64,000 nucleotides of DNA from Spirochaetia bacterium (GTDB lineage Bacteria; Spirochaetota; Leptospiria; Turneriellales; JAOUOS01). Below the pieces are notes generated by a model. It worked only from the letters and a program-made list of their open reading frames with translations. It was not told the DNA's origin and searched no databases. The stretch's first letter is position 1. Each line of letters starts with the position of its first letter. The stretch spans positions 96,632 through 160,631 of the forward strand of contig JAOUOS010000003.1 of the NCBI GenBank assembly GCA_029880285.1, written 5' to 3'. Positions 17,734-27,143 of this stretch are shown here, in pieces. The position numbers and the translations under genes were made by a program.

Positions 17734-18939
17734 ATGCAGACAGCAAAAACAATTATTTCAAGTTTATTTAAGGGCGGTAAAGGATATTACATTTGGATGG
17801 GAACACTTTCTGTGTTCGTTTTAGCGGCGCTTGGCGCGTATGTTGTTCAGGCGCAGGAAGGGCTTATTATTACCGGTATGCGTGACCAGGTATCCTGGGG
17901 ACTTTATATTGGTAATTTTACGTTTCTTGTGGGTGTGGCGGCTGCAGCCGTATTACTTGTAATTCCGGCATATGTGTATCACTTTAAACCAATTAAAGAG
18001 ATTGCCTTATTTGGTGAGTTAATGGCAATTTCTGCTTTAGTGTTATGCATTTTATTTATTATGGTAGACGTGGGTAAACCCGCTGTATTTTGGCATTTAA
18101 TGCCAGGAATCGGCAGAATGAACTGGCCAAGTTCAATTCTTACATGGGACGTGATTGTATTAAACGGTTATTTAATATTAAACGCAAGCGCGGCAGGATA
18201 TGTAATTTACAGTAAGTTTCATAAGAGAGATTATAAAATGTCAATTATGCTACCTATTGTTTTTATTTCAATTCCGTGGGCATTTAGTATTCATACAGTT
18301 ACCGCGTTTTTATTTAACGGATTAAACGCGCGTCCGTTTTGGAACACGGCAGTATTAGCGCCAAGATTTATCGCTTCGGCTTTATGCGCCGGTCCGGCTT
18401 TAATGATTTTGGTGTTTCAGATAATAAGAAAACACTATAAAATAGAGATTACTAATGAAGCGCTGGGAAGAATAGCAGAATGGATTGCCTACGCGATAGG
18501 GCTTCATTTATATCTTTTTGGCGCCGAGGTATTTAAAGAATTTTATTCAGATACTTACCATGTGGCTTCTATAGAATATTTATATTTTGGGCTTCACCAT
18601 CATCATAAATATGTTTTTTGGATGTGGCTGGCAATGTTCTGTAACTTCGCCGCGTTTACTATATTTTTAGTACCTAAGCTGCGTCGAAACTATAAAGTCT
18701 TAAATGTGGGATGCGTATTAATCTTCTTAGGTGTATATCTTGAAAAAGGGGTTGGTCTGGTAATTCCCGGCTTTATTCCCGGTACTCAGGGTGAAATCTA
18801 TGAGTATAACGCGACATTCTTAGAGTATACTATTATACTGGGTATATGGGCGTTTGGCGCTCTATTATATACCGCTTTAATACATACCGTAATGCCTATT
18901 TATAAAGGTGAAATAGTATCAAAAAAATTACGATCTTAA
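17734..18939 (+). CDS. NrfD-family quinone-interacting membrane protein (copy 1)
   Basis: A 401-residue integral membrane protein with about ten helices, of the NrfD/PsrC family. The MRDQVSWGLYIGNFTF and AALVLCILFIMVDVGKP-type segments match NrfD subunits of the HmcC/DsrP kind. It should anchor the ferredoxin subunit and exchange electrons with menaquinol. The C-terminal GFIPGTQGEI segment is also typical. It ends the first part of the operon: a strong hairpin and T tract follow 40 bases later, before a second, very similar NrfD gene. Confidence 0.93.
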   Translation: MQTAKTIISSLFKGGKGYYIWMGTLSVFVLAALGAYVVQAQEGLIITGMRDQVSWGLYIGNFTFLVGVAAAAVLLVIPAYVYHFKPIKEIALFGELMAISALVLCILFIMVDVGKPAVFWHLMPGIGRMNWPSSILTWDVIVLNGYLILNASAAGYVIYSKFHKRDYKMSIMLPIVFISIPWAFSIHTVTAFLFNGLNARPFWNTAVLAPRFIASALCAGPALMILVFQIIRKHYKIEITNEALGRIAEWIAYAIGLHLYLFGAEVFKEFYSDTYHVASIEYLYFGLHHHHKYVFWMWLAMFCNFAAFTIFLVPKLRRNYKVLNVGCVLIFLGVYLEKGVGLVIPGFIPGTQGEIYEYNATFLEYTIILGIWAFGALLYTALIHTVMPIYKGEIVSKKLRS

Positions 18940-18979
18940 GATTTTTAATCTTGCGATAAATTTATTATATGCACATTTT

Positions 18980-19014
18980 AAGGCTTATTGTTTACGGCAA
19001 TAAGCCTTTTTTAT
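18980..19014 (+). terminator. intrinsic terminator or attenuator between NrfD genes
   Basis: An 11-bp perfect stem (AAGGCTTATTG / CAATAAGCCTT) with a seven-base loop is followed by a T-rich run. It sits between the two NrfD paralogues only 38 bases before the next ATG. It may separate two transcripts or reduce read-through into the second copy. Confidence 0.85.
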
Positions 19015-19051
19015 TTATAAAGAAGGCTTATTTATTAAGAAATTTTTTTTC

Positions 19052-20254
19052 ATGAATTTTTTGAAAATGATATTTTCTCCTGTTTTTTCGGGTGGTAAAT
19101 GGTATTTTATCTGGATGGGGTTTTTATTATTTCTATTTTTTTTAGGTTTATATTCCTATTCAAATCAGATTATAGACGGCTTAATTATAACCGGTATGCG
19201 AGATCAAATCTCATGGGGTCTTTATGTTGGTAATTTTACTTTTCTGGCGGGCATTGCATCTGCCGCGGTTTATCTGGTAATACCGGCCTATCTATATCAA
19301 TTTAAACCAGTAAAAGAAATTGCTTTGTTTGCTGAACTTTTGGCTATAACAGCCTTAATTTTATGTGTTTTATTAATAATCATAGATTTAGGAAAACCAT
19401 TTGTATTTTGGCATTTAATCCCCATTATTGGCAATGTTAACTTTCCTCATTCGGTTCTTGTTTGGCATTTTATTGTAATTATGGGATATTTGATGATTAA
19501 TATAGGCGCTGTGTTTTATGTGCTTTATAATAAATATAAAAATAAAGAATATAAAATGTCGGTTCTCTTGCCCATTATTGTATTTTCATTACCCTGGGCC
19601 TTTGGAATTCATACCGTAACAGCTTTTATTTTTAACGGATTAAACGCCAGACCATACTGGAATACAGCGGTTATAGCCCCTAAATTTATCGCTTCGGCTT
19701 TATGCGCAGGCTCTTCTCTGATGATAATAATACTTCAGGTTATTAGAAAATTTTATAAAATTAAAATTACAGATGAGGCCATTGATAAATTAGCTGAACT
19801 GGCAATTTATGCTATAGCATTTCATCTTTTTTTATTTGCCGCAGAAATATTTAAAGAATATTATTCCGATACAAAACATATTGCCACCATTGAATATTTG
19901 TATTATGGTCTTGGTGAACATAAAAAGCTGGTTTTTTTTATGAGGTTAGCTTTATTATTAAATATATTATCATTTGTTATATTTCTTTTTCCACAATTTA
20001 GAAAAAAATTAAAAATATTAAACATTGGCTGCCTATTTCTTTTTGCAGGTGTCTATCTTGAAAAAGGTATTGGCTTTGTGATACCGGGATTTATTCCCGG
20101 AGCAATGGGAGAAATTCATGAATATAACGCTACTTTACATGAATATTTTATTGTTGCCGGAATATGGGCCTTAGGCGCAATTATTTACACATTTTTAATA
20201 AAAATTATTATGCCAATTTATCAAGACAAAGTAAATATAATAAAAAATTGGTGA
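19052..20254 (+). CDS. NrfD-family quinone-interacting membrane protein (copy 2)
   Basis: A 400-residue paralogue of the preceding gene, matching it at most positions by eye over the whole length (for example IDGLIITGMRDQISWGLY, LNARPYWNTAV, GFIPGAMGEIHEYNAT). It has about ten helices and the same family features. It lies downstream of a terminator-like hairpin and 31 bases upstream of the hexahaem NapC/NirT-like gene, so it may serve that protein rather than the ferredoxin. No Shine-Dalgarno sequence is obvious before the ATG. A tandem duplication followed by divergence of partners is the simplest reading. Confidence 0.92.
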   Translation: MNFLKMIFSPVFSGGKWYFIWMGFLLFLFFLGLYSYSNQIIDGLIITGMRDQISWGLYVGNFTFLAGIASAAVYLVIPAYLYQFKPVKEIALFAELLAITALILCVLLIIIDLGKPFVFWHLIPIIGNVNFPHSVLVWHFIVIMGYLMINIGAVFYVLYNKYKNKEYKMSVLLPIIVFSLPWAFGIHTVTAFIFNGLNARPYWNTAVIAPKFIASALCAGSSLMIIILQVIRKFYKIKITDEAIDKLAELAIYAIAFHLFLFAAEIFKEYYSDTKHIATIEYLYYGLGEHKKLVFFMRLALLLNILSFVIFLFPQFRKKLKILNIGCLFLFAGVYLEKGIGFVIPGFIPGAMGEIHEYNATLHEYFIVAGIWALGAIIYTFLIKIIMPIYQDKVNIIKNW

Positions 20255-20285
20255 ATACATATAAAATAATAATTATATTCTATCT

Positions 20286-21722
20286 ATGAAAATAATAAAA
20301 AATATTATAATTAAAAATATAGCAAAATTTTTAATTATAACTACAAGAAATACAATCGGTTTGACGGGTGTTGTAGGAACGTCTATTACAGGTTTTTTCA
20401 GCGTATTGTTATGGTTTTTATATTATTTTGAAGTCATTGAAAATCCCTATATGGGAATTGTCGTGTATTTAATGCTTCCCGGTGTTTTTTTCTGTTGTCT
20501 TTTTCTGGTTGCCGTTGGTTATTATTTAGGTTATAAAAAAATACAAACAGAAGAATATAAGATAAGAATTTTTCTTATTGCGGCCTTAACATTATTAAAT
20601 ATTTTAATTGTTGTAGTGGGGGTAGGCGGTGGTGTATCTTATATGAATACATCAAGTTTTTGTGGTGAAGTATGTCATTCAGTAATGAAACCAGAATACA
20701 CAGTATATCAAAATTCAGCACATTCAAAAGTAAAATGCGTTGAATGTCATAAAGGCGAAGGACCTTCATGGTTTGTAAAATCAAAAGTATCGGGATTAAA
20801 ACAGATTGCCGCGATTTTTTTAAATTCATATAGCAGACCGGTAGAAAGTCCCGTGCATCACTTAAGACCAGCGCGAGATACATGCGAAAAGTGTCATTGG
20901 CCGGCTAAATTTCATGGTGATACAAGAAAACTTATTACAAAATATGATACAGATGAAAGCAATACTCCCAATTTTACTATACTATATATGAAAGTAGGCG
21001 GACAGAGAGTATATGATGGAGAATATGAAGGAATTCACTGGCATGTTAGTAAAGATTACAATATAAAATATAGAGCATTAGATAAAAGACGATATAAAAT
21101 AGGATGGGTAAGGGTAACAAAAAAAGATGGTAGCGTTACTGAATATATGTCAGAAGAGTATACAAAAATTGAGAATAAAGAAGAACTTGAAGAAAAAGAA
21201 ATGGACTGTATTGATTGTCACAACAGGCCTACGCACCAGTTTGAATTGCCAGAAAAGGCTTTAGCAGATTCTTTAACTTTGGGTTTGATTGACAAAACAT
21301 TGCCTTTCATTTACCGCGAAGGGCTTAAAATCTTAAAAGAAGAATATACAAGCGGTCAGATAGAAAAAAATATTTCAACGTCTTTAAGAAGTTTTTATGA
21401 TAAAGAATATCCGAACATTGTAAAACAAAAAGCCGCCGCAATTGAAAAGGCATCACAAGAGTTAATTAATATTTATAAAAAGAATGTTTTTCCCGAAATG
21501 AGTCTTAAATGGGGATATCACTTATCTCACATAGGGCATAATAATACACCCGGCTGCGGCAGATGTCATAATGCTGAGATGGTTACAAAAGAAGGCAAAA
21601 ACATAAGTGATGTAGAGGCTGACTGTGACAATTGTCATGATATTGCCGCAGAAGAAGAACAAAACTTTTGCAGCATACAAAAATTATTGCATCCAGGTAG
21701 CGCCCTTGATTGCGAAGAATAG
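20286..21722 (+). CDS. NapC/NirT-like hexahaem inner-membrane cytochrome (ImcH-like layout)
   Basis: A 478-residue protein. Three hydrophobic helices (about residues 30-50, 57-80 and 97-118) are followed by a periplasmic domain with six haem sites: CGEVCH (three-residue spacer), CVECH, CEKCH, CIDCH, CGRCH and CDNCH. The stretch from VKCVECHKGEGPSWFVKSK to LRPARDTCEKCHW is strongly NapC/NirT-like, as in large delta-proteobacterial quinol dehydrogenases. Three N-terminal helices plus a NapC/NirT domain is the layout of Geobacter ImcH, which oxidises menaquinol for extracellular electron transfer. That functional link is inference. It lies between the second NrfD gene and the 14-haem gene. Confidence 0.88.
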   Translation: MKIIKNIIIKNIAKFLIITTRNTIGLTGVVGTSITGFFSVLLWFLYYFEVIENPYMGIVVYLMLPGVFFCCLFLVAVGYYLGYKKIQTEEYKIRIFLIAALTLLNILIVVVGVGGGVSYMNTSSFCGEVCHSVMKPEYTVYQNSAHSKVKCVECHKGEGPSWFVKSKVSGLKQIAAIFLNSYSRPVESPVHHLRPARDTCEKCHWPAKFHGDTRKLITKYDTDESNTPNFTILYMKVGGQRVYDGEYEGIHWHVSKDYNIKYRALDKRRYKIGWVRVTKKDGSVTEYMSEEYTKIENKEELEEKEMDCIDCHNRPTHQFELPEKALADSLTLGLIDKTLPFIYREGLKILKEEYTSGQIEKNISTSLRSFYDKEYPNIVKQKAAAIEKASQELINIYKKNVFPEMSLKWGYHLSHIGHNNTPGCGRCHNAEMVTKEGKNISDVEADCDNCHDIAAEEEQNFCSIQKLLHPGSALDCEE

Positions 21723-21790
21723 AAAATAAGTTTATTTTTAAGAGTTGACAAATATTCTTTTATTTTTAATAAATGTAAAAAAGACATTAT

Positions 21791-24139
21791 ATGTATTTTA
21801 AATATTCTAATTTATTAAACAAAAAAATTATAATAATATTTTATCTCATTAGCGCGGCTTATATTTATAGTGAAAATAGTGAAAAATGTATTGAATGTCA
21901 TTATGATGAAAATGAAATTTTACTTAATTCTCTTCATGCCGATGAAAAATGCAGTTTTTGTCATGGCGCGGTATTTTTTACAGAAGAAGGTGATGAAGCT
22001 CATCCTGAAGGAGTATTAAAAGCTGAATGTAGCCAAAAGTGCCATGAAGACTCTATTGTAGACCATAAAAAAGGTATACATGCCATAGAATCGGCTTTGC
22101 TGGTAAGTGAGAAAAAATCATGTGCCTATTGTCATGGCAGCCATGATATACAATATGCCTTAGAAGAAAACTCTAAAGTTACCCGACTAATTAAAGAAAA
22201 ACTTTCAAAATCGGTGCATGCAGATTTACAATGTGCAGATTGTCACGAATCTTTTCAGGCAGGTAAAGAGAGACCTTTGCCGCAATGTGAAAACTGTCAT
22301 TCAGATATAGCCGACGAGTACTCGAAAAGTGTTCATGGTAAATCAAATGAAAATAGAGATGCCGCTTTATGTTATGACTGCCACGGATCGCATTCAATTT
22401 TGCCGTCAAGTGATCCGGCTTCTATGGTTTTTCAAACAAGCCTTCCTTTAACATGCGCAAAGTGTCATGCTAAAAAACAAATTACTGAACTTTATGAAAT
22501 AAAACAACCTGACGCGGTAAGATTATTTGAAGACAGCATGCACGGCAGGTCTCTTTTAAGTTTAGGCCTGAAAAATGCCCCTAGCTGTAACGATTGTCAT
22601 GGCGTACATAATATACAAAATCATTTTCATCCTCAGTCACCTATAAACCATAATAATATACCACAAACCTGCGGAAAGTGTCACAGGGGTATTCAACAGA
22701 CTTTTGAAAAAAGTATTCACGGTAAAATTTTAGCTGAAGGTGACCCTAAAGGGCCCGTTTGTATTACATGTCATACTTCACATGATATAAATTTAACAAA
22801 AGATGTTATTTCTTTTAAAAGAAAAAGTGATGAAATATGCGGTAATTGCCATCGTGATAAATTAGAAAAATATCAGGAAACTTATCATGGTAAATCAATA
22901 GCTTTGGGTTATGGCAAGGTCGCGGCATGTTTTGACTGTCATGGTAAACATGATATATTTTCATCTACTGATTTTAGGTCTAAACTATTTAAAGGAAAAA
23001 TGCCCAGAGGCGGTGAAACAAATAATCTACTTCAAACTTGTAGAGAGTGTCACCCAAATGCCGAAACGGGGTTTACTGAATATTATACACATTCTGATCA
23101 TAGTGATAAAAAAAATTATCCGGTTTTATACTGGTCATTTTTGTTTATGACCACTCTTTTAATTGGTGTCTTTGGTTTTTTTACCCTTCATTCTAGTATG
23201 TGGATGTTAAGAACTCTTCATGTGTTTTTTAAGAATCCAAAAGATTTTCTAGAAGAAAGAAAAAAGATTAAAGAAGATAAAGAAATATTTGTTCGTTTTA
23301 AACCCGTTGATAGATTTATTCATGCTCTTATAATTATAAGTTTCATTTTATTGGTAATTACAGGTATGCCCCTGAAGTTTTATGAAGCAGGCTGGGCCAA
23401 GTTTTTATTTATGATTATGGGCGGTAGTGAAGCTGCTGGGTATATTCATAGAGTAGCCGCCATAATCACGATATTTTATTTTTTACTTCATATTATAACA
23501 ATGATTTATAGAATAATGAACGGATTAAAAAAAGAAAATAGAAAAGAAAAAACAGTTTTAAAAAGCTTAAAAGATATGATCTTAGGGCCAGGTTCTCCTG
23601 TACCCAACAAAAACGATATTCAAGATTTTATTGCTAATCAAAAATATTTTTTTGGTAAAGGACCAAAGCCGCAGTTTGATTACTGGACATACTGGGAAAA
23701 ATTTGATTATTTAGCAGTTTTTTGGGGGGTTGTTATAATAGGATTTTCAGGTTTAATTATGTGGTTTCCTGATTTTTTTACTTCTTTTCTACCGGGATGG
23801 AGCATCAACATAGCTTTAATAATTCATAGTGATGAGGCTTTGTTAGCGGCTGGATTTATTTTTACTTTTCATTTTTTTAACGTGCATTTAAGACCTGAAA
23901 AATTTCCCATAGATTCGGTAATTTTTTCAGGAAGAATTACAAAAGCCGAATTAGAAAATGAAAGAGGCAGATATCTAAAACGGCTTGAAGAAAATAAAGA
24001 ACTTGAAAAAATAAAATATAAAGATGACTGGCCAAGCTGGAAGAAGGTAATTCATCCTTTGGGGTATTTAGCTTTAGCTATTGGTATTATTTTGGCATTA
24101 TTAATATACTGGTCTATGGGTATTCGAATATTTGGATAA
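21791..24139 (+). CDS. 14-haem cytochrome c fused to cytochrome b domain (CbcL-like layout)
   Basis: A 782-residue fusion. After a signal or anchor segment, residues about 33-435 carry 14 haem sites: 13 CxxCH plus one CSQKCH with a three-residue spacer. Many are followed by GSHDI-like His repeats, as in the c3/NrfB-type families. From about residue 446 there are six or so membrane helices of the b561/HydC/FdnI type, with His in RFIHALIII, YIHRVAA, FLLHIITM, IIHSDEA and HFFNVHLRP that can bind two b haems. Such a c/b fusion is known from Geobacter CbcL, a menaquinol oxidase with nine c haems. A TTGACA at 21745-21750 may be its own -35 box. The stop overlaps the start region of the ankyrin gene. 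Confidence 0.9.
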   Translation: MYFKYSNLLNKKIIIIFYLISAAYIYSENSEKCIECHYDENEILLNSLHADEKCSFCHGAVFFTEEGDEAHPEGVLKAECSQKCHEDSIVDHKKGIHAIESALLVSEKKSCAYCHGSHDIQYALEENSKVTRLIKEKLSKSVHADLQCADCHESFQAGKERPLPQCENCHSDIADEYSKSVHGKSNENRDAALCYDCHGSHSILPSSDPASMVFQTSLPLTCAKCHAKKQITELYEIKQPDAVRLFEDSMHGRSLLSLGLKNAPSCNDCHGVHNIQNHFHPQSPINHNNIPQTCGKCHRGIQQTFEKSIHGKILAEGDPKGPVCITCHTSHDINLTKDVISFKRKSDEICGNCHRDKLEKYQETYHGKSIALGYGKVAACFDCHGKHDIFSSTDFRSKLFKGKMPRGGETNNLLQTCRECHPNAETGFTEYYTHSDHSDKKNYPVLYWSFLFMTTLLIGVFGFFTLHSSMWMLRTLHVFFKNPKDFLEERKKIKEDKEIFVRFKPVDRFIHALIIISFILLVITGMPLKFYEAGWAKFLFMIMGGSEAAGYIHRVAAIITIFYFLLHIITMIYRIMNGLKKENRKEKTVLKSLKDMILGPGSPVPNKNDIQDFIANQKYFFGKGPKPQFDYWTYWEKFDYLAVFWGVVIIGFSGLIMWFPDFFTSFLPGWSINIALIIHSDEALLAAGFIFTFHFFNVHLRPEKFPIDSVIFSGRITKAELENERGRYLKRLEENKELEKIKYKDDWPSWKKVIHPLGYLALAIGIILALLIYWSMGIRIFG

Positions 24140-24143
24140 AAAT

Positions 24144-25808
24144 ATGATGAGAAGATATAAAATATTTATGATCTTAATAATGATTTTGGGCTATGGCACA
24201 AAATGTAGCTTTGATAATAAAGAACTATTTGAAGCTGTAAAAAAAGGAGATTTAAAAGCTGTTCAAGAAATTTTTAAGAAAAATGATAAAATTTCTGAAG
24301 AAAAAAAGGAAGAACTTTATTTTACTGCCATAAAAAATGGAAATATTGAAATAGTTAAATTTTTTCTTAATAATAAAGTTAATATAAACGCAAAAGATGA
24401 AAAAGAAAATACAGGATTAATTATAGCGGTAAGAAATAGTGATCCTGAAATGGTAAAACTTTTGATAGAAAAAGGCGCAGATATTTATTTAGAAAATAGC
24501 GATAAATTAAACGCGCTTCAAGTAGCGAACAAAACAGATAACCGCTATATTTTGCGGCTCGTGAGTTCACAATATGCTGCTTTAATTGATGCGATACAAA
24601 AAAACGAATTAAATATTGTTAAAGAAATAATTAATTCAAATTTTAATATCAATATTCAAAATGAAAGAGGCAAAACGCCTTTAATGCTGGCATCTTCTTT
24701 ATCTAAAATTCAAATTATACAAGAATTAATTAACGCGAAAGCCGATATAGAGGCTTTTGATAATCAAAAAAGAACAGCATTGATGCTGGCCGTTACGCGG
24801 GGCAATATCGATGCTGTAATGCTCTTATTAAAAGCAGGCGCGAAGGTAAATGCGCAAAATGAAGAAGGTAATTCTATATTATTTGAAGCCGTAAAAAATA
24901 ATTTATATGATATAGCAAAAATATTATTAGAGAATAAGGCAGACATTAAAATAAAGAATAAAGCCGGTTTAACAGTCGTCGATTTGGCAGAAGAAAAACA
25001 TTTTCATAAAATTTTAAAATTAATTTTTGATCCAAATGAAGATATTATTAATGCTTCAAGAACAGGCAATGATAAAATTATTAAAGAAGCAGTTTTGCAA
25101 AAAATATCTTTTAACTTTCGGGATAATGAATTAAAAACGCCATTAATATTGGCTGCAGAAAACAAACATTTTGAAATTGCTAAAAAAATAATCGAAAATA
25201 ACGCGAAAATAGATATTGTGGATAAAAAAGGAGAAACAGCATTAAACGCGGCCATAAAATCGGGCAGTGAAGAAATCGCCAAATTATTAGTTAATAACGG
25301 AGCAAATATTAATTTGAATAATACTTTAGGTAGAACACCTTTAATTTATGCTGTTGAAAAAGGTTACCATGAATTGGTTAAATTGTTAATCAGTAAGGGA
25401 GCTAATGTTAACCAAAAAGATAATGATGGTCAAAGCGCATTATACATAGCGTCAAAAAACGGAGAAGAAGCGATTGTAAGTTTACTATTAAATAATGGGG
25501 CGAATGTTGATGATAGTGAGTCAATTTTTAACCGAACTCCTTTAATTATTGCGGCAAAAGAAAATCATATAAATGTACTAAAAATTCTTCTTAAATCAAA
25601 AGCTAAGGTAAATATTAAAGATCATAATGGGGTATCAGCTTTAATGGAATCTATTCAATGTGGAAACATAGGAGCTGTAACACTTCTAATTGAAAATAAT
25701 TCTGATTTTAATACTGTTGATTCATTAAACAGAACGCCTTTGTTTTTAAGTAAAGAAAATGAATATAATGATATAACAACTTATTTAAAAAGTCTTGGCG
25801 CAAGATAA
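24144..25808 (+). CDS. ankyrin-repeat protein, probable lipoprotein
   Basis: A protein of about 554 residues made almost entirely of ankyrin repeats (roughly 14, recurring pattern G-x-TALMLA...LLxxGAxVN). The N-terminus has basic residues, a hydrophobic stretch and a Cys in GYGTKC, suggesting a signal peptide and perhaps a relaxed lipobox. A frame from TTG at 24132 exists, but the ATG at 24144, after a short GGA site, gives a better signal peptide. It follows the 14-haem gene after four bases and is probably co-transcribed, so a periplasmic protein-protein scaffold for the cytochromes is possible but not shown. Confidence 0.85.
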   Translation: MMRRYKIFMILIMILGYGTKCSFDNKELFEAVKKGDLKAVQEIFKKNDKISEEKKEELYFTAIKNGNIEIVKFFLNNKVNINAKDEKENTGLIIAVRNSDPEMVKLLIEKGADIYLENSDKLNALQVANKTDNRYILRLVSSQYAALIDAIQKNELNIVKEIINSNFNINIQNERGKTPLMLASSLSKIQIIQELINAKADIEAFDNQKRTALMLAVTRGNIDAVMLLLKAGAKVNAQNEEGNSILFEAVKNNLYDIAKILLENKADIKIKNKAGLTVVDLAEEKHFHKILKLIFDPNEDIINASRTGNDKIIKEAVLQKISFNFRDNELKTPLILAAENKHFEIAKKIIENNAKIDIVDKKGETALNAAIKSGSEEIAKLLVNNGANINLNNTLGRTPLIYAVEKGYHELVKLLISKGANVNQKDNDGQSALYIASKNGEEAIVSLLLNNGANVDDSESIFNRTPLIIAAKENHINVLKILLKSKAKVNIKDHNGVSALMESIQCGNIGAVTLLIENNSDFNTVDSLNRTPLFLSKENEYNDITTYLKSLGAR

Positions 25809-25824
25809 AAAAACTTTATTATCA

Positions 25825-26298
25825 TTATTTGCTTTTTAAATTATTTTTTCCCAGTGTTTTCTTTAGTATTCCTGCGTTAATTTTGGCCCAGTTCACAATT
25901 TGCTTTATTTCTTCGTCAGTTAATTTCGCTTCAGGATGATTTATTGTATAGATAAATAGAGGCATTTCTTTTTCTTCTACTTCTTCTGCGACTTCTTCTA
26001 GTAAATGAATTTTATCTTTATCTTGATATTCATCCCATTTAGAGAAATTTAAATGGTCTCTTCCTCTTACCACATCAAATTTGACAAGCCATGAAATAGG
26101 AGCGATATAACTGTACCATGGCCATTTGGTCTCATTTGAGTGGCAGTCATAACAGGCTTTTTTTAATACATTTTTTAGACTTTCTGGTGTATGTATATCA
26201 GAAGTAACAGGGGGGTTATCTCTGGAAAAAGGTATTAACTGAGCTACTATAAATAGTACTAATAACCACAAAGCGTATTTTTTCATTTTTTCGGTCAT
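25825..26298 (-). CDS. haem-binding domain protein (monohaem, Haem_bd-like)
   Basis: A 157-residue protein with an N-terminal membrane helix (residues about 7-22) and one haem site in the context ACYDCHSNETKWPWYS, which is the signature of the Haem_bd family. The C-terminal half contains the KEMPLFIYTINHPEAKLTDEE stretch also typical of it. These are membrane-anchored periplasmic cytochromes of unknown partner. It is convergent with the ankyrin gene, 16 bases apart, and stands as a single gene on the minus strand inside the cytochrome island. Confidence 0.88.
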   Translation of the reverse strand: MTEKMKKYALWLLVLFIVAQLIPFSRDNPPVTSDIHTPESLKNVLKKACYDCHSNETKWPWYSYIAPISWLVKFDVVRGRDHLNFSKWDEYQDKDKIHLLEEVAEEVEEKEMPLFIYTINHPEAKLTDEEIKQIVNWAKINAGILKKTLGKNNLKSK

Positions 26299-26587
26299 GT
26301 TATAATATTATTAAAAAATAAGTTATTTGACAAAATTATTAAGTAACATATAGCGTTAAAAAAAGTGTAAAGACACAGGAAGATATAAAATAATTATAAA
26401 CTAAGTGTTATTTTATGGAATATAAAGAGTTAAATGATAGTAAATAATTCAATATACATTAAATATGTATAATGAAATAATTGAAGGAATAAAAAGAAAA
26501 ATAAAAAATAAGTGACCGATTATTTTTTCATTATGTATATTTAAATAAAGAATTAAAGATATAAAAAAAAATGTGAGAGGTAATAAA
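26299..26587. other. AT-rich intergenic region
   Basis: This gap of 289 bases between the divergent Haem_bd gene and the second tetrahaem gene holds no gene. It contains an imperfect dyad around 26453-26471 (TATACAT / ATGTATA arms) that might be an operator. No clear promoter boxes were found. Confidence 0.4.
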
Positions 26588-27016
26588 ATGCAAGTAAGAA
26601 AAAAGTATACTTATTTTTTTATAGTGTGTTTTTTGGGAACATTTATTTTTAAGCCTTATGACAGTTTATTTGCTTCTAAAAAACTACAGGATGCTCATGA
26701 AAAAAATATTAAGAAAAAAATGCAATGTAAAGACTGTCACCATAAAATAGATGGTCAAATGGATAAAAAAATATCTGGTGAAATAAAGAAAAAAAACAGT
26801 AAATATATAAAAAGCAAATACTGTTCAGAGTGTCATTTTGAAGGTAAAGAAGAAATAAAAGAGTATGACGCACTGCCAAAAGAGTTAAAATTAGTTCATA
26901 AAAAATGCAGAGAATGCCACTTGAAACCAGAATATAAAGAAAAACAAAAAGAAATAAACATAAACATAAAAAAATATTTAAAAAGTAAAAGCGGCTGTGT
27001 ACTTTGTCATAAATAA
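26588..27016 (+). CDS. periplasmic tetrahaem cytochrome c (paralogue)
   Basis: A 142-residue secreted cytochrome with a signal peptide ending near LFASKK, and four haem sites (CKDCH followed by a second His, CSECH, CRECH, CVLCH). Layout, Lys richness and spacing match the gene at 15503, so the two are paralogues. A longer frame starts at a GTG at 26573, but the ATG at 26588 follows a GAGAGG site and is preferred. It is probably an alternative periplasmic electron carrier. It ends 165 bases before ribBA. Confidence 0.88.
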   Translation: MQVRKKYTYFFIVCFLGTFIFKPYDSLFASKKLQDAHEKNIKKKMQCKDCHHKIDGQMDKKISGEIKKKNSKYIKSKYCSECHFEGKEEIKEYDALPKELKLVHKKCRECHLKPEYKEKQKEININIKKYLKSKSGCVLCHK

Positions 27017-27143
27017 TAAACACCGTAGTTTTTTATCTTATTTAAAAGTACATTAAAGATTAAGGTAAAAAAAAGGGTATAAATATATATTGTTTTGCCT
27101 AAGATGCTTTTTAAAAATCATAAAGATAATTTATTTATAATAC

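Noticed and set aside
26453..26471. AT-rich dyad upstream of the second tetrahaem gene as a regulator site
   Set aside because: In such AT-rich sequence short dyads are expected by chance, and no second copy before related genes was seen.
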